From Paenirhizobium daejeonense (GTDB lineage Bacteria; Pseudomonadota; Alphaproteobacteria; Rhizobiales; Rhizobiaceae), in assembly GCF_014280875.1 (NCBI RefSeq), contig NZ_JACLAL010000003.1, forward strand, positions 310,001 through 374,000: DNA of 64,000 bases, read 5' to 3'. Shown piece by piece: positions 18,564 to 26,994 of the stretch (its first letter is position 1; each line of letters begins with the position of its first letter). The notes below the pieces were generated by a model. It was given only the letters and a program-made list of their open reading frames with translations. It had not been told where the DNA came from and did not search any database. The position numbers were made by a program, and so were the translations under genes.

Positions 18564-19907
18564 ATGCACAAGGCCCGAAACAATTCGGTTGAGTTCGAGG
18601 CGGCCCTTTCCGAGATGGGTGCCAAGTCCGTTCACGTCGGCATGATCGACCCGGAAGGTGAATTCCGCGACAAGCTGGTCCAGGCCGACAAGGCGGTCAA
18701 GCTCGCCAAGTCCGGCTATCCTTTTTGCGAAGTGCTCTACTTCTGGGATATTGCCGAGAAGACCTATGCGGAAAGCGCCTTCATAGATCGCCCGGCCGAG
18801 ATCTTCACTGACACGCTGCGCCTCTATCCCTTCTCCCCGGCCTCCGCGCTCTGCATCGCGGATTTTTCCGGAGAGTTCGGTGAACGCTCGCCGCGCAACC
18901 TCTGCCTTCGTCTTCTGGACGAGGCCGGCAGCATGGGCTTTTCGGTGGCTTCCGCCTTCGAATACGAGTTCTTCCTGTTTTCCGAGACGCCGGAGACGTT
19001 GAAGGCGAAGAAGTATCGCGACCTCACCAATTTCGCACAGGGCAACCGCACCTATTCGCTGCAGACCTCCGCTCTCCATGGAGAACTGCTGGACGGGCTG
19101 GCGCAGGCGATGAACGCCATGGAAATCAAGCTCGACGCCATCCACACCGAGCTTGGTCCGGGCTGTTTCGAAGTGCCGCTGACCTACGCCAAGGGCATCA
19201 AGTCCCCCGACGACGCGGTGCTCTTCAAGAATTTCGCCAAGGCTTATTTCTCCCGCAACGGGCTGACGGCCGGCTTCATGTCGAAGCTGTCTCCCGATCT
19301 GCCGGGCCAGTCGGGCCATCTGCATGTCTCGATGCGCGACCGGAACGGCAATCCGGCATTCTCGGACCCGGATTCGCCGGATGGCCTCAGCCGCACTGGC
19401 CGGCATTTCGTCGGCGGCCTGCTGAAGCTGATGCCGGAGATGCTGGCGATGTGCTCGCACACGGTCAACGCCTACAAGCGGCTGGTGCCGGGCGCATGGG
19501 CGCCGACGGCAGCGAACTGGGGAGTGCAGAACCGCACCTCCGCCGTGCGCATCATCAATGACAGCCCGGAAGCGACCCGCGTGGAATTCCGAGTGCCGTC
19601 CGCAGACGCCAATCCATATCTCGCCCTGTCCATGTGCCTGGGCGCGGGTCTCTACGGCATCCGCAACGAGATCGAACCGCCGGCGGCGAGCGACGAGAAT
19701 TTCTATCTCGCCACGCCCGAGCCGCATGCCGTCTTCCCGAGCGATCTTGGACAGGCTGCCGACCGGCTCGATCGCAGCGTCATTGCGCGGGAGATCTTCG
19801 GCGATGCCTTCGTCGACAGTTTCGTGACCGGTCGCCGGTTCGAATACAGGGAATACCAGAAGCAGGTCAGCGAATGGGAGATCAGACGGTATCTCGGCAT
19901 CGTCTGA
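18564..19907 (+). CDS. Glutamine-synthetase-like gamma-glutamyl amine ligase (PuuA/IpuC type), 447 aa
   Basis: This member of the GS superfamily is not the housekeeping enzyme. It has the Glu-rich metal site (SAFEYEFFLF), the ATP/amine loop PGQSGHLHVSM in place of the GlnA NGSGMHxH form, and the glutamate-binding block YKRLVPGAWAPTAANWGVQN with RVEFRVPSADANPYLALS. There is no adenylylation Tyr motif. Such ligases (PuuA, IpuC, GlnA3/4 types) attach glutamate to an amine or amino alcohol as the first step of its breakdown. ATG 18564 has AGGAAC just upstream; a start 48 bp earlier would add unconserved residues. A PotABCD-like importer and an iron alcohol dehydrogenase follow, which supports amine or amino-alcohol catabolism. 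Confidence 0.9.
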   Translation: MHKARNNSVEFEAALSEMGAKSVHVGMIDPEGEFRDKLVQADKAVKLAKSGYPFCEVLYFWDIAEKTYAESAFIDRPAEIFTDTLRLYPFSPASALCIADFSGEFGERSPRNLCLRLLDEAGSMGFSVASAFEYEFFLFSETPETLKAKKYRDLTNFAQGNRTYSLQTSALHGELLDGLAQAMNAMEIKLDAIHTELGPGCFEVPLTYAKGIKSPDDAVLFKNFAKAYFSRNGLTAGFMSKLSPDLPGQSGHLHVSMRDRNGNPAFSDPDSPDGLSRTGRHFVGGLLKLMPEMLAMCSHTVNAYKRLVPGAWAPTAANWGVQNRTSAVRIINDSPEATRVEFRVPSADANPYLALSMCLGAGLYGIRNEIEPPAASDENFYLATPEPHAVFPSDLGQAADRLDRSVIAREIFGDAFVDSFVTGRRFEYREYQKQVSEWEIRRYLGIV

Positions 19908-19961
19908 GGTCCGGCGGGCCGCGACCACATTGTTGAATTTTAAAAAAGAGGGAAAAGGACA

Positions 19962-21119
19962 ATGACAAAAGGAACAGCAGATATCGGCAATTCTTTGATG
20001 GCGGCCTCAGTCTCCCGCCGGTCCGTGCTCAAGGGCATGGGCGGTCTCGGTCTTGCCGCGGCAGGCGGCGGTCTTTTCGGCATGCCGCGCGGCGCGCAGG
20101 CGGCCGACAGCATCAACTACATGTGCTGGGAAGGTTATAATGCGCCGTCCATTCTCGAACCGTTCCAGAAGGAAAAGGGCGTTTCAATCTCGGTCGACCT
20201 GATCACCGACTCCGCCGGCGGCTTTGCCAAGCTCGCAGCCGGCGCCTCGAAGGATTTCGACCTCGTTTCCTCCGACAGCCCGTGGATCGCACGCATGGGG
20301 CCTGCCGGCATTTGCCGTTATATCGACGATGCCGAGTTCGCCGACCAGTATGCGGAATTCTACCCGCAGTTCCGCGCGCCTTTCCAGCCGCTGCAGTTCG
20401 ACGGCAAGACCACCGGCCTGCCGACACGCTGGGGCTGGGTCGGCCCGACCGTCAACACCAAGTTCGACAAGCTCGAGAGCTGGTCTTCCTACGCGCCGGT
20501 ATTCGACAGCGCCTACAAGGACAAGATTTGCCTTCTCGACTGGGGTGATTGGCCGATCATGCCGCTCGCTCTCTATGCCGGCGTCAATCCTTACGAGGAA
20601 CTTGACCAATCGGCTCTCGACGAAGTTCGCAAGGTGCTGCGCGCAGCATTCAAGAACACCCGTGCCATTGTTGCCGACCTCGCGGTCGCGCAGAAGGGCC
20701 TGATCGACGGTTCGTTCCGCGCGCTGATCGGCGGCGGCACTTATTGCACCTCGTCGCTGCGTCTGCAGGGCCACGACTACATCCAGTCGATCGTGCCGGA
20801 GCCGAAGAACGGCCTGAAGCAGGGCATCATCTGGATGGAGGCCACCGGTCTCATCGAGAACGGCAAGGACAGCAAGGTCGCGGCCGACTTCCTGAAGTAC
20901 ATCGTCTCCCCGGAAGTCGCCAAGCAGCTCGCGATCACGGAAGCGACCTGCAACCTCGTGCCGAACCAGAAGGCCGAAGCCCTGTTCTCCGACGCCGAGA
21001 AGAAGGCCCTGCAGATGGACTACATGTGGACGGCCTGGGACAACAGCCAGTTCCACACCGTTGCGCCGAATGTCGATGACATGCTGGCCATCTGGCAGGA
21101 AGAGCTCGCCGCGCGCTAA
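19962..21119 (+). CDS. Spermidine/putrescine-type ABC substrate-binding protein (Tat-exported), 385 aa
   Basis: A PotD/PotF-like periplasmic binding protein. The N-terminus carries a twin-arginine signal, SRRSVLKGMGGLGLAAAGGG with Arg19-Arg20, ending near the AQAAD cleavage site at about residue 45. The mature protein begins SINYMCWEGYN, the usual PotD-like opening (xxxYxWxGY). GGGAAAAGGACA precedes ATG 19962. It is the first transporter gene, 54 bp after the ligase and separated from the ATPase gene by a 190-bp gap holding a strong stem-loop, a layout that normally gives more binding protein than membrane parts. The ligand could be a polyamine or another amine. Confidence 0.92.
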   Translation: MTKGTADIGNSLMAASVSRRSVLKGMGGLGLAAAGGGLFGMPRGAQAADSINYMCWEGYNAPSILEPFQKEKGVSISVDLITDSAGGFAKLAAGASKDFDLVSSDSPWIARMGPAGICRYIDDAEFADQYAEFYPQFRAPFQPLQFDGKTTGLPTRWGWVGPTVNTKFDKLESWSSYAPVFDSAYKDKICLLDWGDWPIMPLALYAGVNPYEELDQSALDEVRKVLRAAFKNTRAIVADLAVAQKGLIDGSFRALIGGGTYCTSSLRLQGHDYIQSIVPEPKNGLKQGIIWMEATGLIENGKDSKVAADFLKYIVSPEVAKQLAITEATCNLVPNQKAEALFSDAEKKALQMDYMWTAWDNSQFHTVAPNVDDMLAIWQEELAAR

Positions 21120-21133
21120 GCTCTCCTGACAAT

Positions 21134-21167
21134 TGCGACCTGCGGCAGTCCGCCGTCGCAGGTCGCA
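21134..21167 (+). other. Intercistronic stem-loop between binding protein and ATPase genes
   Basis: TGCGACCTGCG (21134-21144) pairs perfectly with CGCAGGTCGCA (21157-21167), 11 bp, 14 bases after the binding-protein stop. No U-run follows (TTCCATTTG), so it is more likely a 3'-end stabiliser or partial terminator than a full stop. This would explain the 190-bp gap in an otherwise overlapping operon. Confidence 0.6.
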
Positions 21168-21309
21168 TTCCATTTGCCTGGATGCAATGCTGAAACCCGG
21201 AAAAGTCCGCAGCGACTTGCTCTGCGGCATTGCACGGAAACAAGGAGATGGAGAAGCTCGGGTAACACCGTTTCACCCGCAGATGCTCCAGAGACAGGGA
21301 AGCTGAAGT

Positions 21310-22413
21310 TTGGCCAATCCGATCATTCACGCCGCCAACATCGTCAAGGATTACGGGACGGCGCGTGCGCTACACGGTGTCTCGCTCTCGATTGCCGAGG
21401 GTGAGTTCGTTGCGCTCGTTGGGCCTTCCGGCTGCGGCAAGACCACGCTCCTGAAGATACTCGCAGGCTTCGAGGACCCGACCGAAGGCGCGCTCTCCAT
21501 CGAGGGTCGCGACATGGCCGGAGTGCCGGCGGCCAAGCGACCGACCCGTATGGTGTTCCAGAAGCTGGCGCTCTTTCCGCACAAGACGGTGGCGGAAAAC
21601 ATCGGCTTTCCGCTGAAGCTTGCCAAGACGAACAAGGCCGAGATCGCGACACGGGTGCGGGCGATGCTCGACCTCATGCATCTCAAGCCCGAATATCTGA
21701 ACCGTTATCCGGCCCAGCTTTCCGGTGGCGAACAGCAGCGCGTGGCACTGGCGCGTGCACTTGTATCGCGCCCCGGCGTGCTTCTGCTCGACGAGCCGAT
21801 GAGCGCGCTCGACGCCAAGCTCAAGAAGTCGCTGCAGGCGGAATTGAAGAAGCTGCACCGGGAACTCGGAACGAGCTTCGTTCTGGTGACGCACGATCTG
21901 GAAGAGGCGATGATGCTCGCCGACCGCATCTGTGTCATGCGCGGTGGTCGCGTTGTGCAGATAGGCACGCCGTCCGACATCTATTACCGTCCCGTCGAGA
22001 CCTTCGTCGCCGGTTTCATTGGTGAAACGAATTTCCTGCCGGTGTCCGTAACCCGCGTTGGTGACGGTCCTGCAACGATTGTGAGCCCGCTCGCCGGCAA
22101 TGTTCCGGCCACGCTGGCAGAACCTAATATCTCGCCGGTCTTCTCCGGTTCTGGCGGCTCGCTGCTTGTCCGTCCGGAGACCTTGCGGCTGGTGCGGGGC
22201 GATGCCGTGGCAGGCGAGTGGCTGCTTTCCGGTATCGTCGAGGAGTATTTCATCAAGGGATCGTCGACTCAGTATCGCGTGCGCATCGCAGGCAGGGATG
22301 CGCCGCTGATCGTCGATCTTGCCGGTTCCCTGCAATTGCCGGCCGATGTCGGTGAGGCCGTGCAGGTGGGCTTCCAGCCGTCGCAGGCTTTCCTTCTGGC
22401 GGGGCAGGCATGA
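21310..22413 (+). CDS. ABC transporter ATP-binding protein, PotA-like, 367 aa
   Basis: The nucleotide-binding subunit of the importer. Walker A is GPSGCGKTT (residues 38-46), the signature is LSGGEQQRVALARAL, Walker B is VLLLDEPMSALD, and the switch His is in LVTHDLEEAM. A TOBE domain fills the C-terminal third (VRPETLRLVRGD). TTG 21310 is the only start that keeps the normal N-terminus, with AGGGAAG upstream. The stop overlaps the first permease start by 4 bp (ATGA), so translation is coupled. Confidence 0.94.
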   Translation: MANPIIHAANIVKDYGTARALHGVSLSIAEGEFVALVGPSGCGKTTLLKILAGFEDPTEGALSIEGRDMAGVPAAKRPTRMVFQKLALFPHKTVAENIGFPLKLAKTNKAEIATRVRAMLDLMHLKPEYLNRYPAQLSGGEQQRVALARALVSRPGVLLLDEPMSALDAKLKKSLQAELKKLHRELGTSFVLVTHDLEEAMMLADRICVMRGGRVVQIGTPSDIYYRPVETFVAGFIGETNFLPVSVTRVGDGPATIVSPLAGNVPATLAEPNISPVFSGSGGSLLVRPETLRLVRGDAVAGEWLLSGIVEEYFIKGSSTQYRVRIAGRDAPLIVDLAGSLQLPADVGEAVQVGFQPSQAFLLAGQA

Positions 22414-23288
22414 AGACACACGCCAAGACCTGGAACGATCCGGTTCTCATCGCAGCCGTTGCGCCGCTGGCGATCGTGATGGTCGTCTTCTTCATCATTC
22501 CGCTGGCGATGACCGCGGTCCTGTCCTTCCAGACGACGCAGTTCTACAGGCTCAACTGGACCTGGGATCTCAAGGTGTGGACGGAGGTCTTCTCCAAGCC
22601 GCACTACTGGACGATTATGATGCGCACGGTGGGCATGGCGCTCATCTGCGTCGTGCTGTGCCTGCTTATCGCCTATCCGGCGGCCTATGCGCTGGCGACG
22701 CGTCTCAAGGCGTATAATGCGCAGATCCAGATCTTGATCATATTCGCCTTCCTGACGGATGCCGTGCTGAAGACATTCGGCTGGATCCTGGTGCTGGACA
22801 GGAACGGCGTGCTGAACTGGCTGCTCGCCCATCTCGGCTTCGGGCCGGAGGCGACCAACCTTCTCTTCACCGAGACCGCGACGATGATCGGCATGGTCTA
22901 TAACCTCGCGGTCTATCCCGTCTTCACCATCTATCTGTCTCTGGTCAGGATCGACCGTGACCTGATGCTCGCTTCCTATGATGCCGGTGCCTCGCGCATC
23001 CGCACCTTCTTTGAGGTGACGCTGCCGTTGTCGCGTCCAGGACTCTATTCCGGGGCGGTCTTGGTGTTCGTTCTCAGCCTTGGCGTCTTCCTCGAGCCGA
23101 AGGTTCTGGGCGGCGGCACGTCGCCGCTGGCGTCGGAACTGATCCGGCAGAGCTTCGAGACCCGCGTCAACTGGCCGCTCGGAGCTGCGCTGACGCTGGT
23201 GCTGATTGCCATCGGCGCCCTGTCCCTGATGCTGGTGCTTGCCATTCTCAAGCTGCGTCAGGTGCGCAACGTGGAGGTGCCTGCGTGA
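22410..23288 (+). CDS. ABC transporter permease, PotB-like, 292 aa
   Basis: An inner-membrane permease with about six helices; the first is near residues 13-35 (AVAPLAIVMVVFFIIPLAMT). The EAA coupling loop DAGASRIRTFFEVTLPLSRPGL docks with the ATPase. ATG 22410 overlaps the upstream stop by 4 bp, and its own stop overlaps the next permease start. It belongs to the 2-aminoethylphosphonate/spermidine-type permease group. Confidence 0.93.
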   Translation: MKTHAKTWNDPVLIAAVAPLAIVMVVFFIIPLAMTAVLSFQTTQFYRLNWTWDLKVWTEVFSKPHYWTIMMRTVGMALICVVLCLLIAYPAAYALATRLKAYNAQIQILIIFAFLTDAVLKTFGWILVLDRNGVLNWLLAHLGFGPEATNLLFTETATMIGMVYNLAVYPVFTIYLSLVRIDRDLMLASYDAGASRIRTFFEVTLPLSRPGLYSGAVLVFVLSLGVFLEPKVLGGGTSPLASELIRQSFETRVNWPLGAALTLVLIAIGALSLMLVLAILKLRQVRNVEVPA

Positions 23289-24121
23289 TGTCGGAGCATT
23301 TCAAGAACCGGACCGTCAGTGCGCTGCTCATCGGCTCGATACTGGCGCTGCTCGTCTTCCTCTATATTCCGATCGTGACGCTGGTGGTGTTTTCCTTCAC
23401 CGGCAGCCGCGTACTGACATTGCCGATCGAGAGCTTTTCGCTGGAGTGGTATGGCGAATTGTGGAGGAAACCGGATTTCCTGCCGGCGGTCATCAATTCG
23501 GCCGTCGTTGCGATCATTACCACGGTGTTCGCGACGCTGCTCGGTACCGCTGGTGCGATCGCATGGATACGCTACCGTTTTCGGATGCAGCGGGCCTTCC
23601 AGACGCTGACCTTTGCGCCGCTCTTGTTCCCACAGCTGCTGCTCGGGGTTGTCATGCTCTTGTGGTTTTCGGTTCTTGGCAGCTGGCTCGGCTTTTCCAC
23701 GGGGCTTGCGACCGTTGTGATTGGCCATGTCGTCTATATTACCCCGTTCGCTCTGGTCGTCGTTGCGGTGCAGGTTTACGGTTTCGACGATACGCTGGAG
23801 GATGCGGCGCGCGATGCGGGGGCTACCGGCTATGAAGTGTTCCGCGAGGTGACGTTCCCGCTGCTATGGCCGGGTATTCTTTCTGCCGCGACCTTTGCCT
23901 TCCTGCTGTCGTGGGGAAATTTCTACGTGTCCTACTCTCTCGCCGGAACCGCTAGAACCCTTCCCGTATTCGTGTACAGCGGAATTGCCGTCGGATCGTC
24001 TCCCATCTATCCGGCGCTTGCCACCTTGAATTTTCTGCCAGCTCTCGGCCTGGTCGCCTTTGCCGAGGTGATGCGTCGGCGTGCGCTGAAACGACAAAAA
24101 TTTGTCGGAGCGAGCGAATAG
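23285..24121 (+). CDS. ABC transporter permease, PotC-like, 278 aa
   Basis: The second permease of the importer has about six helices and the EAA loop RDAGATGYEVFREVTFPLLWPGI. Two starts compete: GTG 23285 (8 bp after GGAGG, 4-bp overlap with the upstream stop) and ATG 23288 (1-bp overlap). The protein differs by one residue. The iron alcohol dehydrogenase follows after 28 bp, so all four transporter genes and the dehydrogenase form one operon. Confidence 0.92.
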   Translation: MMSEHFKNRTVSALLIGSILALLVFLYIPIVTLVVFSFTGSRVLTLPIESFSLEWYGELWRKPDFLPAVINSAVVAIITTVFATLLGTAGAIAWIRYRFRMQRAFQTLTFAPLLFPQLLLGVVMLLWFSVLGSWLGFSTGLATVVIGHVVYITPFALVVVAVQVYGFDDTLEDAARDAGATGYEVFREVTFPLLWPGILSAATFAFLLSWGNFYVSYSLAGTARTLPVFVYSGIAVGSSPIYPALATLNFLPALGLVAFAEVMRRRALKRQKFVGASE

Positions 24122-24149
24122 TACTGCGTAACCGAAGGAGACATGCACC

Positions 24150-25325
24150 ATGCCGGGAGCGCCATTTTCGCATCCTGCCAATTGGAGTTTTCCGACGGCC
24201 GTGCGGTTTGGTCCGGGCCGCATAGCGGAATTGGGTTCGATGCTGGCGGAGCTGGGACTATCGAGGCCGCTGGTGGTGACCGACGACGGGCTGAAGCTTT
24301 TGCCGCCGGTCGATGCGACGCTTTCCGCGCTGATCCGTGCGGGCATGGGCCCGGGTTTCTTCACGGAGGTGAAGCCGAACCCGACCGGGACCAATGTAGA
24401 GAAAGGTGTCGCCAGGCTGCGGGCGTGCGGCTACGACTCGGTCGTGGCCGTCGGCGGCGGAAGCGCGCTGGACGCCGCCAAGGCTATCGCCCTGATGGCG
24501 ACGCAGGAGCGGCCGATCTGGGATTTCGAGGATATCGGCGATAACTGGCAACGGGTCGATACCTCTCGCCTCATCCCCGTGATCGCCATTCCGACGACGG
24601 CCGGAACAGGCTCCGAACTCGGACGCTCATCCGTCATCACCAACGAGAACGAGCACCGCAAGGTCATTATCTTCCATCCGCGCATGATGCCGGTTGCCGT
24701 CATCATGGACCCTGAGTTGACGATCGGCCTGCCTGCGCACATCACGGCGGCGACGGGGATGGATGCGCTCAGCCATTCACTGGAGGCTTTTTCCGCGCCG
24801 TCCTTCCATCCGATGGCGGAGGGTGTGGCTCTCAATGCGTTGCGTATCATCCACCGATGGTTGCCTGTCGCGGTTGCGGACGGCGCGAATATCGAGGCGC
24901 GCTCGCAGATGCTTGTTGCCTCCGGCATGGGCTGCGTTGCCCTGCAAAAGGGGCTTGGCGCGGTGCATGCGCTCGCCCATCCGTTAGGTGCCCTCTACGA
25001 CGCCCACCACGGCCTGCTGAACGCGGTTCTGATGCCCTATGTGGTGGAATTCAATGCGCCGACGATTGGCGAGAAGCTGGCCCTGCTCGCCCGTTTCCTC
25101 GAACTGCCCGGTGAAGGGGCAGCGGCCGTGGTCGAATGGCTGCATGCGATGCGCCGGGACGTCGGCATCGGTGCGACGCTCGGCGAGATCGGACTTGCGA
25201 ACATCGACGTGGAACGCGCCGCCACCATGGCGGCGGCCGATCCTTGCGCGGGCGGAAATCCGGTGCCGCTCGATGCGGAAAAGCTTGCGCTGATCCTGCG
25301 GGCTGCCATCGCCGGCTGCTTCTGA
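24150..25325 (+). CDS. Iron-containing alcohol dehydrogenase, 391 aa
   Basis: A type III alcohol dehydrogenase. The nucleotide site reads VVAVGGGSALDAAKA and the family block IPTTAGTGSELGRSSVI follows. Iron ligands are visible as the Asp of the DPELTIGLP region and the His residues of GMDALSHSLEAF, HALAHPLGALYDAHHG. AAGGAG (24136-24141) precedes ATG 24150. It closes the transporter operon. With the glutamylating ligase it suggests oxidation of an imported amino alcohol, or reduction of an aldehyde made from it, but the direction and substrate are inferred from context only. Confidence 0.93.
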   Translation: MPGAPFSHPANWSFPTAVRFGPGRIAELGSMLAELGLSRPLVVTDDGLKLLPPVDATLSALIRAGMGPGFFTEVKPNPTGTNVEKGVARLRACGYDSVVAVGGGSALDAAKAIALMATQERPIWDFEDIGDNWQRVDTSRLIPVIAIPTTAGTGSELGRSSVITNENEHRKVIIFHPRMMPVAVIMDPELTIGLPAHITAATGMDALSHSLEAFSAPSFHPMAEGVALNALRIIHRWLPVAVADGANIEARSQMLVASGMGCVALQKGLGAVHALAHPLGALYDAHHGLLNAVLMPYVVEFNAPTIGEKLALLARFLELPGEGAAAVVEWLHAMRRDVGIGATLGEIGLANIDVERAATMAAADPCAGGNPVPLDAEKLALILRAAIAGCF

Positions 25326-25385
25326 TAAGGCTTCCCCGAAGCGCCTGCTTTCGGCGCATCCGCCGGTGAGCGGGAGAGGGGATCA

Positions 25386-25808
25386 ATGACGATGGATATG
25401 GATGCGGCTCCTGCCGTGAAGGAACGCGCCTGCGGCTCCTGCACGCTCTGCTGCTACCTGCCCGATATCGATGAACTCGACAAACCCGCCAACACGTTCT
25501 GTCGGCACTGCATCGCCGGCACCGGTTGCTCGGCCTATGAGAAGAGGCCTGCCACCTGTCGTGACTTCCTTTGCGCTTGGATGTCGGACGCACTGCTGGA
25601 TGATGCCTGGGAGCCTTCCCGCTGTCACATGATGGTCTACAGGCAGGGGAAGCAGATCACTGTTCTTGTCGACCCTGAGCATCCCGAGGTGTGGATGCGT
25701 GAGCCTTATCGAGACCGTCTACACGCGTGGGCGAGGGAGGCACGGGCCGAAGGCGGCTATGTCATCGTCTATGCGGGTGATGCGCTGTCTGTGATCGCGG
25801 GCGATTGA
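25386..25808 (+). CDS. YkgJ-family zinc/iron-chelating cysteine-cluster protein, 140 aa
   Basis: The protein is dominated by a Cys cluster: CGSCTLCC near residue 16, CRHC, GTGCSAYEKRPATC and RDFLCAW, the CxxCC...CxxC pattern of the YkgJ (UPF0153) domain thought to bind Zn or an Fe-S cluster. GGGAGAGGGG lies just upstream of the start. It is 60 bp from the dehydrogenase and may read through from that operon. No biochemical role is established for this family. Confidence 0.85.
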   Translation: MTMDMDAAPAVKERACGSCTLCCYLPDIDELDKPANTFCRHCIAGTGCSAYEKRPATCRDFLCAWMSDALLDDAWEPSRCHMMVYRQGKQITVLVDPEHPEVWMREPYRDRLHAWAREARAEGGYVIVYAGDALSVIAGD

Positions 25809-25913
25809 AGCCGGCAAGCCGTCTGTGCCTCGTCATTGACGTCCTCTCCCCGTTCGGTAACTCTTCCTGCGTCGGGGGCCAGCAAGGCTTTCGGCCTTTT
25901 GGGGGAGAGTTTC

Positions 25914-26147
25914 ATGAACGATGGGGTTTTTATGATGGGGTCCTTTAGTCTCTGGCATTGGCTGATTGCCATTGCCTTCTGGTTCCTGCTGTTCGGCTGG
26001 CCGATTTCCAAGATCTTGCGGAAGGCGGGCTTTTCCGGCTGGTGGGTGCTTCTGATTTTCGTGCCGCTGGCAAACCTGATCGGCCTGTGGGTGTTTGCCA
26101 CCGCGCAATGGCCCAACGCACCGGGTGCAGACAAGTCGTCGTCCTGA
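25914..26147 (+). CDS. Small membrane protein, 77 aa
   Basis: Two hydrophobic helices (about residues 13-35, LWHWLIAIAFWFLLFGWPIS, and 44-66, WWVLLIFVPLANLIGLWVFA) are joined by a basic turn (KILRKAGFSG). ATG 25914 is fixed by GGGGGAG at 25901-25907. Trp-rich double-span proteins with an SGWWVLLxFVPLxN-like second helix are common conserved hypotheticals in alphaproteobacteria. I do not recognise a specific function. Confidence 0.75.
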   Translation: MNDGVFMMGSFSLWHWLIAIAFWFLLFGWPISKILRKAGFSGWWVLLIFVPLANLIGLWVFATAQWPNAPGADKSSS

Positions 26148-26229
26148 GGCGGGGCTGGCCCGTTTCGGCACACGGAAACCGTGGCCGGATAACAGATGAG
26201 GCGTTGGGGAAAACTGAGGTATTAAAAGC

Positions 26230-26265
26230 AACAAGGGCTCGCCGATTTTTCGGCAAGCCCTTGTT
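26230..26265 (-). terminator. Terminator of tRNA-Val (minus strand)
   Basis: AACAAGGGCTCGCCG (26230-26244) and CGGCAAGCCCTTGTT (26251-26265) form a 15-bp stem with one mismatch and a 6-nt loop, 10 bases after the tRNA 3' end. The minus-strand sequence continues GCTTTTAAT, giving the U-tract. Confidence 0.75.
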
Positions 26266-26275
26266 CTGAATAGGA

Positions 26276-26350
<75 letters not shown>

Positions 26351-26444
26351 ATCCGATGGCGGCTTAAGACCACAAAACCCTTGGTCCCGTCAATAGGGAT
26401 TTTGGAGTTTTGTGAAGACTTTTTTACAGCCGCTTCGAAACCCC

Positions 26445-26807
26445 TTACGCAGCAAGGAGTTTGTTGACTTCGTCTACCAGGTCGCGAAGGTGGAAAGGCT
26501 TGGAAAGGACCTTCGCGTCCTTTGGAGCCTTCGAATCGGCGTTGAGCGCAACGGCCGCGAAGCCGGTGATGAACATTACCTTGAGGTCCGGATCGAGTTC
26601 GGTAGCGCGACGCGCCAGCTCGATGCCGTCCATCTCAGGCATGACGATATCGGTGAGGAGAAGCGAGAAGGGTTCCTCACGAAGCCTGTCGTAGGCGCTG
26701 GCGCCGTTGTCGAAGGAAGAGACCTTGTAACCCGCCTTTTCCAGCGCCTTCACAAGGAACCGGCGCATATCATTGTCGTCTTCGGCGAGAAGGATTTTCT
26801 GACTCAT
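26445..26807 (-). CDS. cpdR: Single-domain response regulator CpdR, 120 aa
   Basis: A receiver domain with no output domain. The acidic pocket is LAEDDNDMRRF, the phosphoacceptor Asp is in LLTDIVMPEMDG, the switch Thr is in MFITGFAA and the Lys is in VLSKPFHLRDLV. In Caulobacter and Sinorhizobium, unphosphorylated CpdR directs ClpXP to cell-cycle substrates including CtrA, under CckA-ChpT control. The match along the whole length, including the SKAPKDAKVLSKPF insert, is typical of rhizobial CpdR1. It is a single-gene unit upstream of tRNA-Val and divergent from the amidohydrolase gene over 187 bp. Confidence 0.93.
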   Translation of the reverse strand: MSQKILLAEDDNDMRRFLVKALEKAGYKVSSFDNGASAYDRLREEPFSLLLTDIVMPEMDGIELARRATELDPDLKVMFITGFAAVALNADSKAPKDAKVLSKPFHLRDLVDEVNKLLAA

Positions 26808-26994
26808 TGGGAACCGCTGATCACTGTATTTTGGTTATGGCTTTCGGCCGATTAGGGTAGGTCTTTCCCAGTAAACATCGGGTGAAGAACCTTGTAACGG
26901 CTTATATCGCCATTTATGTCAGTATGGACTTCCGCATGCCCAACTGGCAACATGGATCCACAACAAGTTTGTGACGTGGTAAAGAAGGGGCAGC

